A stretch of DNA of 36,238 nt from Candidatus Omnitrophica bacterium CG11_big_fil_rev_8_21_14_0_20_63_9 (GTDB taxonomy: Bacteria > Omnitrophota > Gorgyraeia > Aquiviventales > Aquiviventaceae): contig PCVX01000045.1 in the NCBI GenBank assembly GCA_002796105.1, positions 1-36,238 of the forward strand. The letters are read 5' to 3'. Position 1 is the first letter of the stretch, and every line of letters starts with the position of its first letter. The notes under the pieces are model-generated. The model saw only the letters and a list, made by a program, of their open reading frames with translations. It was not told the origin of the DNA and searched no databases. The position numbers were made by a program, and so were the translations under genes. This document shows, one piece after another, positions 12,001-24,000 of this stretch.

Positions 12001-15000
12001 TGCGCGGCCCAGCGGATACGCACTGGACGGACAAGGTTGCGTTCTACGTCGGGATCGCCGCCGGCAACTTCCTGTACGACCACGATGTGGATATGGCCTT
12101 CAACGTGACCGCCAGCCACAACCCTGCGGGCGATAACGGCATCAAGTGGTCGATGCGCCGCCGGCGCTCGCGGCGCCCCATGGCGCTGGTCGGGGCCGGG
12201 GTGCGCGAAAGCTCCGAGCGCATCCGCGAGGCATTCACCATCGGCTTGCGCGCGGCAGGCGTGACGACGTATGACCTGGGCGTGACCGCCACTCCGGAAA
12301 CGTATCTCGCCCTGGCGATCTTCCAGGAGCCGGGCAGCGAGCCGGGGACGCGCCCGACGCACACCCCGCTCGGAGAGAACAACTTCATCCGCACGCTGAA
12401 CCGCCAGGAAACCGGCGAGATCTTTGCCCAGCTCCCGCTGGCTGACGATGAAGGAACGGCCCGCATCCACGCGCTTCATGCGCGCCGCGGCGGCCATCCG
12501 ATCGCGCTGCCGCCGCAGCCGGCGCAGGTGGGCGATGAGCTGGCCCGCCGCGAGGACCTGGCTGCCGAGCGCGCCGCCGAGCGCATCACCGTGACGAACC
12601 CGTTCGTGCTGCGGCACAACACCTGGGTTATGGCGATGGTGCGCCTCGGCCCGGATGTGATGAAAGCGCTCTTCGCCGAGTGGGTGCAGCGCCGGGATGA
12701 CTTTGCCGGGTTGATCGAGCGCCTGCATGCGATCCAATGGCCTGACGCGCCGAACCAGATCTTCTGGCAGCAGTTCGTGCGCGAATTCGTCCTGGATCAG
12801 GCCCGGTTCGCTACGGTGCCGTCAACCGCCATGGCCCAGCCGCTCCAGGGCCAGCTGGTCGGCACCGATTTCGGCAACGGCTCCAACTGGCGCAAGACCC
12901 AGGTGCTTGAAGGATTGGGAATGCCGGTGATGCCGGTGACCGCCGATGTCCGCATCGGCGGAGAGGACGGACAGGTCGTGACCGTGAACACAGGGCGTCC
13001 TGATGGCCGCTTCCTGGTCCATCTGCCTGATCCCACCAAGCCGGAGTTCCAGCGGGAAGCCATCCAACTGGCGATGCGCCACGGCATGCCGGTGGTGATC
13101 TTCGATGAGGATGGCGACCGGTTCACGGTGGTCGATGAGCGCGGCCGCGCGATCGATGGGGCGCAACTGGCCGTGCTCTTGAGCCGCTTCCTCAGCGGCT
13201 CGATCCTCACCGACGTCCGCTACCCGCGCTACACCTTGGAGGCCATGGAGGCGGGCGGCGCGCGGCGGATCGGAGAGACGATCTTCCGGGGTCCGGTCGG
13301 CTACGCCTTTTACGTTGAGGAAGCGCTCCGGCTGCAGCAGGCACTCCACAGGCTCAGCATCGACCGCACCGCGCCGACCCGGGTGCCGATCTACTCGGAT
13401 TTCCGCGAGATCACCGTGGATCTGACCAAATTCGGCGGCCAGCCGATCGCCTTCGGGGTCGAGCCCTCCGGCCATGCCTTCTTCCCGGCCAACGGCTACG
13501 CCAACGACGCCTCCTTCCTGATGGGGGTCGTGCTGTGGATGATCACGCAAGCCAAACAGCAGGGCCAGTCGCTCGCGGACTTGAACGACACGATCGTCAA
13601 GCACCCCACCTCGCCGCCTGAGCTGCGGCTGCTCATGACGCCGCACATCTCGGTGCCGGAGCGCCAGGCGTTCGTCCGGCACGTGTTGGACCGGTTTGAA
13701 GCGATGGCCAAGGCTGAGGGCTGGCACTACGAAGTGGACCGGATGGACGGCGGAGTCATCGAAGTGTTCGACGAGCAGCGCCGCTTCCTCGCCCGCGCGC
13801 TGCTGCGCAACTCGAACAACGAGTCGGTCTTCGGGATGGCGTTTGAGGGCACCACGCACCGGGACAAGCAATGGCTCGAGGACGTGGTAATGGGCCTGAT
13901 CGTGGACAGCGAGGTTCGGCTTCCCAGCGGCACTACGGTGAGCGCAGATCCGTCCACCAAGCAGACGTCGGAGTATTTGCAGGTCGAATCGCCCGAGAAC
14001 GAAGAAGCGGCGGCTGACGGCGGGGTGATTCGCCACATCTCAGTATTCCAGCGGCTGCAGGCTGCGCCTGACTTCGCCTCGCGCTCGGCGGCGGCCCAGG
14101 CGCGCATCAACGGCGCGGTGGCGCACGGCCAGCAGATCCTGCGGGAGAAGGCAGGCCACGCCTCGTCCGGTCCATCGGGCATGCATGCCGCGCTGCCGGT
14201 TGAAGCGCTGCTGAGCAGTGTGGGGATTGCAGGGCTGTGGGACGCGTTGGCGATTCTGCACCAGAGCGATTGGATCGCCATCATGGCTGCGCTCCTGTTC
14301 GGGATGATGGCGCCGCTGGTCATAGCCTGGCTCATGAACGCCGGCGTGTCGATGGTTCAGTGGCTGCATACCCGGCGCCAGCTCGATCGCATCTCCGGGC
14401 TGATGAAGATGGCCATGATGCTGGGATTATCCCTCGCAGAAGACAATATTCAAACGGACAGCGCGCGGTTTGCCGATGAAGACTATAAAGCGGCGCTCGC
14501 TCAGCGCGATACGCAGGTGTCCGCATCGTTGGGGATTTTGCGGCGACAGATCAACGGTCGCACCGCTAGGCGTATGTATGAGTGGCTCAGTGCTGAGCTA
14601 ACCGCGGACCGCGCCTACCGCGTGCTGGAACGGTATGGTTGGTCGGCAGAGCAGGCTGCGACCGCGCTGCGTCTGCTGCAGTATTTGATCCTGGAGCAGC
14701 AGCCAATCCAGGCCGAGCGCCACTTCTCCTATTACGAGTGGGCCGGCACGACGCTCAAGCGGCTCTTCGGCATCACCGATGAAGAATTGGCGCACGAAGG
14801 CCGAGCCGGCGCGCCGGCTGAGGCCTGGGCCTTTTTCAGCGACCTGAAGGGGCAGGGCCCGGCGCGCGTGAAGGACACCGAAATCACGCTGGCGGTCGGG
14901 GGCGGCGCGCATCTGGCCCCGATCACGATGCGCGACCTGGTCATGCGCACCCGTGTGCTCGGCCTGCGCGGGCAGGATCCGGAGAACAATCGCCAGAAGT

Positions 15001-18000
15001 ACTTCTTCGCCAAGTTCCTTGACCCGTCGGATTTCCCGCCGTTTGCGTACGTCGGCTTCAACCCTGAGGCGGTGGAAGTGTTGGGCATGACGCCGGAGGC
15101 GTTTAAAGCGCACTTCGCCGATCTGATGTGGCAAGACCGGCAGCGCACTGAGCAGATCCAGGTTGAGGTTGTCGACGTGGTCACCAACCGTGAGCGCTTC
15201 AATGAGCTGAAAGCCGCCTACAAGCGCTGGGCCATCACGCAGGCTGAGGCGAACTGGTCGGCCGAGGTGCCCTTTGAGGCGCCGGAGTGGCTGCCGGCAG
15301 AGAAAGTCGCCGGCTTGCGCTTCCTCTTGGAAGAGCAGCGGGGGATCCGCCAGCAGATTGCCAGACTCATGCACCGCATCGATTACGAGGACGGCCAGGC
15401 GATCCTGATCGAAACGCCCACCATTCACGGTATCGCCGGCCTCTCCATCCAGGTGCACCCGAAGAAAGAAGGCAACTTCCACCCGAAGGATGAACTGTGG
15501 ATTTACAAGAAAGTTGCGCTCCCGGATGGCGCTGAAGGCTGGGTGCTGGTGGAGCCGCAGCGCACGTTCGATAAGACCGAAAGCAGCGCGGACTTCTTCA
15601 CCCCGTTTGCCTGGGATGCCAAGGCGGGCCGGCTGGGCTTTCGCAAGGCGATTTCCAAGGATTTCCTGACGCGGTTCATGGACCTGGTGGATGTGGAGCC
15701 GCACCCGCGGGAGTACTACCTGCGCCGCGCGACTCCGACGACTGACCGGGAGCGGGTGACGGAGCAGGGTAGTAGCGAGCGATTGCACTACGTGGATGAG
15801 CCTGGCTGGCCGTACTTTACGGTGCATGAGTTGCGGCTGCATGGCAGCCCAAGTCAGCCGGCCAGCTGGACCGAGCCGGCCAACCACCACAGCTACACCG
15901 AAGTCCACGTGACGCGCGGCTCTGCGATCATCACGCTCGATGGCGGCCGCTCAGGAACCACCACCGTCACCGTGACACCGACTGCGCCGGCGATGCTGCC
16001 GGCGAGCACGGACGCCACGCGCGTGACGTACCAGGCCAGCGAAGAAGCCGAACTGATGCTCTTCACGCGCCGCGCCTACGAGCTGCCGGTCGTGCGCGCG
16101 CCGGCCACTCCTGAGGAAGCGCTTGGTTTCGCCGCCCGCCTCCAGCCGCTCACCGATCCTGGCACTCCTGAAGAATTGCTCACCGCGATCAGCATCGCCG
16201 CCGCGCTTGGCCAGTGGCTTGACGCCACCCCGAGCGAAGACTGGTCCGACGCTCATCACCAAGCCTCCGCTCAACTGAACTATACCTACACCTTCACCGG
16301 CAATCGACACCTGCATGTCGCCGTAGCCGATGCGCTGCATGTTGCTCCGCGCCAAGAACCGCAGCGTGGTGCCTACTGGCACCCAAGTTTCTGGCTCGGA
16401 AAATTGGGGACGTTTCCCGAAACGTCCCTAATTTTGCTCGGCCTCTTCGCCGGCGTCCTCGCCGCCGCGCTCGGCGAGGTGACAGGCACTTTAGCCGCTT
16501 TGGGAAGTGACAGTCACCTGGGGCTGGCCGCGCTGCCGCTGGTGATGGGATCGGTGTATCATCCTCGGAGAGGACGCCCTGAGTTGTGGCTGAGCCCGCA
16601 GGGGCCGGTGGCAAGCGGGGCACTTAGTGTCGCGTTTACCGCCCTCGTTCAAGGAGCGGACGAAGATGGGCAGGCGACTCGACAAGCACTCAGAGAGCGC
16701 ACCCAGCTTGACCTTTATCGAATTGATAACGAAGCGGGCGTGCTTCGCCGAGCCGGATTAACCCAGACATGGATTGGACCAGTTACCCGGTGGGGGATCG
16801 GGAGATTCGCGGGAGACGAGCGGGTGCGTACAGAGCAACTTGCGCCTGGAGTCCGTGAGGCGGCCGCCAGCATTGTGGAAATACTCAATACGCATGGGCG
16901 AAAACCGCGAGGGCCCCAGATGATGGCCGAGTTACGGCGCGACCTTGCCCGAGTGCGCGGCACGCGAGTCCACGATGGCCTCAGGGAATCCACCCAAGCT
17001 GAACTCGCTGCGCGGGTGCGGGAGATGATCGATCGATGGTACCAACACCTCGGCGGCTCGATCGCAAACCCCAGTCCGCCTCCAGCCATTCTGCTTCAGA
17101 ACTTCGAGAGCGAGTTCGACCTTGTCTTCACTGAAGAGGAACGGGCGGTCCTGCGCGATGCGCGCGATGACACAGCGCTTGCGTCGCTTGTGGTCGACGC
17201 CGTGAGCCGTCGCATCCGGCTGGCGAGTGGCGGGACTGACACGGCCAGCGCACCTGCTGGGTCGAGCGCTGCACAGGTTGGACCGCTCGATGTGAGCGAT
17301 CCCGGCGTGCCGCTGAAGACGCAGCTGGTTCGAGCGGCACACGCTCTCCATGCCGCAGCACAGCCCGAGACCCGCACGCTGTTCCAAAGGGATCCGTGGC
17401 TCTTGAAGGAATTGGTCCTGCACGTATTGGGGTTGCACCGGCCGCGCGCATCCGCGCTGGATAAACCTACCGCAATCGCGCTCAGGCGCGCCGTCGCCAC
17501 CTTGACCGGCCGCCGCACCAGCTCTGTTGGGATGTTCCTACTGGTTGGTGTGGTCAGTCTCTTGGTCGCGGCCCTTGGTGGCGGGCTCTCCAGCCTGGCC
17601 GCGCTGCCGGTTCTCGGGACCGTCAGGAATCACCCGGACCCGGGCCTCGATGAGATCGCCCGCGAGATCGCCGCGACCGTGAATGCCCGTACGGCTTGGA
17701 TGCTGGATGATCAGAAGACGTTCGGTGAAAACAGTCTGTTGGAGGCGATGCGTGATGGGGTGGAGTTGGAATTCAGGAATAATCCCAAGTACCGCGGGTT
17801 AACCAAGGCGGAGCGTGACGCGGTGCGCCAGCGCATTGGACTCTCAGCGCCTCGGTTGAGCGGACCATCGGCGGATGGCCAGCTTTGGCGCCGCCTGTTT
17901 CCCATCGTTGCGGTCTTCCTGGGCGTAGCGATTGCCGCAACAGGGTGGGGCGGACTGAGCGGCCTGGCCGCGCTGCCGATGGTGATGGGTAATTTGGCGG

Positions 18001-21000
18001 CGCGGGGCGTGACGCAGCCTGCGCCTGGCGTGATGGAAATCCTGGCTAATGATGCACTGGCACGTTTTGCCGTTGCGCTTGACCGCGTTGTTCCCGCAAT
18101 CGTCCGGGGCATTGGCATTGAGGTGCGTGAGGACCGTGTGCGCTTCCTGACATCGGCGCAGCACTTGAACGAGGCCTTCAACCGCGCCGTCCCGGATGCG
18201 CCGGTGCGCTTCTATCCGGTAAGCGGCATGATCGACCCTGAGCGCTATCTTGAGCAATTCCTTGAATACAGCCTCTTGCCGGTTGCTCGCGCGCTACGAG
18301 ACGCTGAAACCTACGAGGTGGCGGCTGAAGATGTGCTGATGAACGCGCTGGCCGCGGCATTCTTTGTTCGCGCCGTGACAGAGCCAATGCACAAGGAATG
18401 GCCGCCCGTGCGCAATGCCATCCAGAAGCTGCAGCCGCTTGCATCACGCAGCCGCGCGGTACAGGCCGTGCTGTGGCAGTACGCGATGGCTTTCGGTGAG
18501 TTGAGCGAGCAGCTCCATGCGGTCATGGAGAATCGCATCGTGCGACACGTGCAAGCCAATCAGCTTGAAGAGGTGGTGCGCGAGCTGGATCGCCACATCG
18601 GCCCGGAGCAGGTCAGGGAGCTGCTGTACGGGATTCATGCTACGCTCACCCGCGAGCTGCCCTCAGAGCCTGATCCGGCGATCCGGGAGCGGCTCCGGGC
18701 GATCTTAGCGGATATCGCCGAAGCCTTGGCTCAGCCGCTACCGATTGTTGACGTGGCGCGCGGCGTGCGAGAGCTGCAGCTGCGCGTGGAGCGAGCCGGG
18801 GCGCAGCCGGTCATGCCGGTGACCAGCGGTTCCTTGCTGAGCCGCCGGACGTTGACCACGATCGGCGTGCTGCTGCTCGCGGTTGCCGCCGCGCTCGGGC
18901 TGGGCGGCTTCAGCTTGGCGGAGGTGCCGGCGATCTTCTTGATGGGAACCATTGCGCCGCCCGGTGGCAACGGATCGTCCGATGCCGGTACCCTTGAGGA
19001 CCGCGAGCAGCGCTATCTCGCTCTGCGCGAAACGCTGCACAATTTGCGCACGCCGCTGAGCAGCCTGACCTTGCAGCTGACGCTCCTGGGCATGTTCCTC
19101 AAGACGATCGAGCAGCCTGCCGATGGACCTCGCAAGACTTGGAGCGCAACTGAAACGCTCAGTTCCGCAGGCCGCGCAGCGGTGCAATCCTTGTGGGGGG
19201 AAATCACGCCGCTCGGCCAGCGCATCAAGGACATCTCCCCGCAGATTGACGAGGTGCTGACGGATCGGGACCCGGATGCCTCCGCAGCGCGCCTGGAGCC
19301 GCTCTATGCGGAGCTTGAGGGCGCCATCGCCGACTTGCATCGCGCCTGGGACCGGCTGCGGGTCATGCGTTTCGAGCAATCGCGGACGCCGCTCTTTGCT
19401 GAAGGGACGAAAGAGCACGCGGCCGCCATGCGGCTCTCAAGGGCGCTTCGCGTGACCCGCAATTGGCTCTGGGAGGGCCGCCGCACCGCGGTACCCATGG
19501 TGACCGATGTGTTCGATGCGCTCGATGAGGCGGGGGCCGCGTTGCCTGAAGGCGAGGAGATCCGCAAGAACCTGCTCGAGAAAGCCGGGCTCGCGCTACC
19601 GGAAGGCGAGATCAAGGTGCGCGGCCTGGTGGAGTTTACGAAAGTGCAGGAAGTGCTCATGGGCGCATGGGCCAAGCGGCTGGCCCCGGCGCTCAAGAAC
19701 TTCATCCTGAATTCGATCTACCTCTTGTATGAGAGTCAGGCGAAAGAAGCGGCCACGCTCCAGACCGGAGAACCCGCACGCTTTGCCGACCCGCATGTGT
19801 GGCTCGAGCTGAGCGATGAGCCGCGCAGCGGCAGGCAGGGTATTCGCATCGTCATCCGCGACAACGGGCCGGGGTTTGATCCGGCGATCATCGGTCCGGA
19901 TGGCGTGGTCAATCTGGACTTGATCAGGAGCTTGCGGGTCGGCGGCACCGGATTGGGCATCGGGGAAGCCCGCCGCTACATCGAAGATGTCGGCGGCACG
20001 ATCGAGATCAGACAGCAGCGCGATCCGCGATTCACCGAAGTGAGCATCTGGCTGCCGGCTACCGGGTTATGGCAGCTGCCTCCCGCCGCCGATTCGTTGA
20101 TCCGGCTGTCAGAGCTCTCGCCCGATGAGGCGCTCGCGTTCCTGAAGGACTACCTGTTCAAGTCGGTGCCGCCGCACATTCCCTTCCTGGCTTCGGACAT
20201 CGCGGTGCACGTGCGGGCCGAGGAAGGCGAAGTCTTGAGGCACTTCAGCCGGCTGCAGGAAGAAGGCTATCTCTTGCCGCAGGACGTCGAGTTGCCTGAT
20301 GGCACGACCACAACCGCTTACGAGCGGGCGGAGCAGCCGGAAGACGCGCTCTCCGTGAAGTCGCAGCCAGGGCCCGGCACGTTGCGCGTTGACGGCAGCG
20401 GGCCGTTCGTTTGGGATGAGGATGGCGTGAAGCGCGAGCTGCGGATCACCTCGCAGCACACCGCGCCCGGGCGGCTCAACTTGATCCTGCGCACAATCGA
20501 GGATGCGGGCGGCTCGGTCGAACCGGGGATGCGCGGCGATGACCAGAGCGAAGATATCTACATCACCGTGCGGGCGCTAAGTTTTGAAGCGCTCGACCGG
20601 GTGCGCGCGGCGTTGCTGACGATTCCGGATGAGACGACCGCGACGTTGCGCATGGTCGTGAATGATCCGCACACGGTCACCGGGGTGACCGGCGTGCTGG
20701 CCAACGACGTACCGGACGAACAGAAATATCAGGCGAAATACCAGATCGGCGTCACCCAGTTCCGCACCACGGCGTTGGAAGGTGAACAGCAGGAGCTGGT
20801 CTTTGAGCTGAGCATCCCACCGAAGCTCGGCCCGGCCAAAATCGTCGACATGATCAGCGCGGTGCCCGGCGTGCAAAGCGACTCGGTCACATTGAACTAC
20901 CACAACGCCCGCCCGGCGATCCCGACCTACCGCCGGGTCGCCCCGGTGGGCGGCGGGATTCATCGCGGGCCGTCGGCGCCTCGCGGCCAATTCGCGGTTC

Positions 21001-24000
21001 TCCCAGTGGCAGCCGGTCTCGGGCTGCCCGAGATGTTGAGCCAGTGGATGCCTGGCTGGCTGCCGATGATGGCCATCGGGCTGCTGGCGGCGTTGCTCAT
21101 CGCGCTGCCGATGCTGGGCATGGTGCGGGGACGCCAGCCGAAGACCCCGCAAGAGCGATTGGATGAAGTGATCGCCCGCGAGCGGGCGTTATCCGAATTC
21201 GTCAGAACCTCGCACGGCGCGCTCTCGGACGGCCACCGCAACGTGCTGATTGGCAACCGACCGCAGGATATCGACTATCGCCAGTTGCGTGATCGGGAAC
21301 AGAGCCTTGCGAGTGCGCGGGAGGAACTCGCGCGGCTGGCCATCGAGCGCCGCCAGCTTGAGCAAGAGCTTGGCATTGCCCAGCCACCCGCACCATCGCG
21401 CCGCCGGCGCACTCATCGCAGTGAGTTACCGGGTCTTCTGCTCATCATTTCAGGAATGTCGCTCGCCGCCATGTTCGGCTCTCCCGAGCTTGGAATCCTG
21501 CCGATGCTGATTGGGTCGGTCTCACGGAAGACCTCGGGGCGGCGCGCAAGCGCGTCCACCGGTGTCGCATCGCGCGCGGCGGTGGCTGAGCGTACTACCT
21601 CCCAGCGCGGAGCAGCGTTCCGACGGACGACGCCGCTGATGCATCTGGATGAAGTGGTCGATGCTCATCTTGCGCGCCTTCAGCAGCGAGCGCACGACCC
21701 GCTCGTGCAGGAGCTGCGGCGCATCGCCCAGCAGCGCTGGACGATGGATGAGGCCATCGACGCCATGCGCGAGCGCATCGCGGTGCAAAGCGCTGCTGAG
21801 CCGGACGGGCTAACGCTTGAGCAGGCGCTGACCGATGCCCGCAAGCGCTCCGATGTAGTCGGCAATCAGACAAACCCGATCATTCCGGCGTTGCAGTTCC
21901 TTGCGGAGGAAGAGCTCTTTCCTGCGCTGGCTGAGCGGCTGCCGGTCTTGCTGCGCGAGTACTTCGCGTTTCGCTTCCTGCGCGAGCGGGGCTGGCTGTT
22001 GCGTGGGGCTGCCCAGCAATCCCGGTCCCGCGGGCGCGAGCTGCTAACGGTGCTGGTGATTGGCAGCGCAGCGCTCCTGGGCCTAGCCGTCACCGGCAAC
22101 CCGCTGAGCTGGCTTGCCGCCGGCCTGTTGCCGCTCGTTGTTGGCTCGCTCGCGAACCCGTCACGGCCGGCGCTCAATGGCCGCCGCACCCCCCAGGAAT
22201 TCTACGAGGCGGCCGAGACATGGGCGGCATCCGGCGCGCATGACTGGGCCGGGCAGTTCTACGCCGAGTTGATGCGCGTGGTGGAAGAGCATCCAGAGCG
22301 CATGGACGCCGCCCGGGCTGCGCTGCGCCAACTGCTGTTTCATGAGACATCCGCGAATCGGGATGCTGCCTCGTGGATCATTTCGCGGCCGGAGTTCAGC
22401 GGCTCAGTTGAACACTCCAAGGTGGCGTCTTGGCATCACCGTTCTGTTGCCGATGTGCTGAAAGGTTACGGGCCCGCCCATGAAGCGGTCGGCATTGTGG
22501 TCGAGGCGTACTGGAGTAGTGCGTCTGCCCAAACGCGCGAATCGCTCCTCGACCAGCTCATGAGCCTGGTGATGTTCAACGACCCGGGAAGCGAGCTGCA
22601 CCGCCGCGCCCGATGGACGCTGCAAGACCTCTTCGGCTTTGACCTGCTGCCGCTGAACCGGGTGCGCGTGGATGGGTGGCTCTACGATGCGCTTGAGCAA
22701 GGGCGGTTCAAGCCGGGTGATGAGGGCAAGGTGACATTTACTCACGTCGATCCCATGACGGTGCGGCTGCGCATGAGGCAGGCCCGCGGGCTCTTGCCTG
22801 ATGTGACGGTGCGGGTGACGACGCAGGGCCGAGAGCTCTACACACTGCGCCTGACTGACGCCAGCGTGGATGAGCGCGACGGCATCACCGAGTATGTCTG
22901 GCAGCTTGGCGAGCCGACCTGGGCGAGCGGTTCGATGGAGCTGGAGCTGGTCATGAGCGACAGCTCAGGCGCGCAGGAGATCGTGCTGGAGCGGCGCGAG
23001 TTCATGGAAATCGAAAAACTGCTGCCTGAACAGATTCCAATGGACCCGGTCGCCTATACGCCGCTGCCTGAGCTGCGCGATAAGCAGGTGGCCGTGCTGG
23101 CCATGGAAGCCTCGCTGATGCCGGAAGGGCTGCACGGCGCGATGGGCGGCGGGTTAGGCATCTTACTCGGCGGCTTCCTGCGCAGCCTTCGCTATTCGGG
23201 CGCTGATGTGTGGATGCCGCTGCCGCGCTACCGCACCGGCGTGCGCCAGGAAGTGCGCGACGGCTACACACGCATCATCCGCGATGCCCCGCTCGATTAC
23301 GCCGAGCTGCTGCGGGCGGCCACACCGGGCGAGCACTGGGAAGAAGTAGAGCGCAAGACCGTCCGCTTTACGCTGTCCGGATATCCGCAAAGTGCCGAAG
23401 TCACCCTCATGCGGCTGCGGATCGACGGCACCGCCCGTACAATCAACGTTCCGCTCATTGAGCTTTCCGGCGACATCTCCGGCAACTTGTACCCTGGTAA
23501 CCCGGATGACTTGCGGCGCTTCAAGCAGGCGGCGTTCTACGGCCGGGCCGCGCTCGAAGCGTTCAAGGCCTTCAATGTCACGCCGGACATTCTGCAGGTG
23601 CATGAGTCGTTCCCGGCGGTGTCAATTGTGCTCGACCTCTTCGAGAACCCGGAATACCGCGACGATCCGCATTTTGCCTCGGCGAAGCGACATGTGGTCG
23701 GTTTTGCTCATACCGTGGTGCCGCAAGCCTTCCCGCACTATGAACCGAGTTTCTTGAAAGAGCTTGGGTTTTCGCCGGAGCAGTACCAGCCGTACCTGGT
23801 CAAACGGCAGATGATAGACGGCGGAGAGCGGATGCGGTTCGATCCCTTCCATACTCTCAGCCAGAAGGCCGCGGTGATCGGCACCGTGGGCTTGGAGCAC
23901 CGCCGCGTGATGCGGGCGACCTTCCCGGATTTCGCCGGAAAATATGTCGCCATCGAAGACTCAGTGTGGCCGCTGGAGTGGATGCTGCCTGAGCAGCAGG

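Noticed and set aside
10941-12737. A 598-codon open frame on the minus strand
   Set aside because: Complement of the two phosphohexomutase domains; low-information Arg/Ala/His-rich translation and no ribosome-binding context.
12822-15908. Two further long minus-strand open frames (404 and 436 codons) opposite the second mutase and the isomerase
   Set aside because: Same cause: GC-rich codons on the + strand leave the complementary frame free of stops. No recognisable protein family in either.
20085-20940. RelA/SpoT (ppGpp) enzyme because of ACT-like domains
   Set aside because: No HD hydrolase or synthetase motif precedes the ACT-like region; the upstream domain is a histidine kinase.
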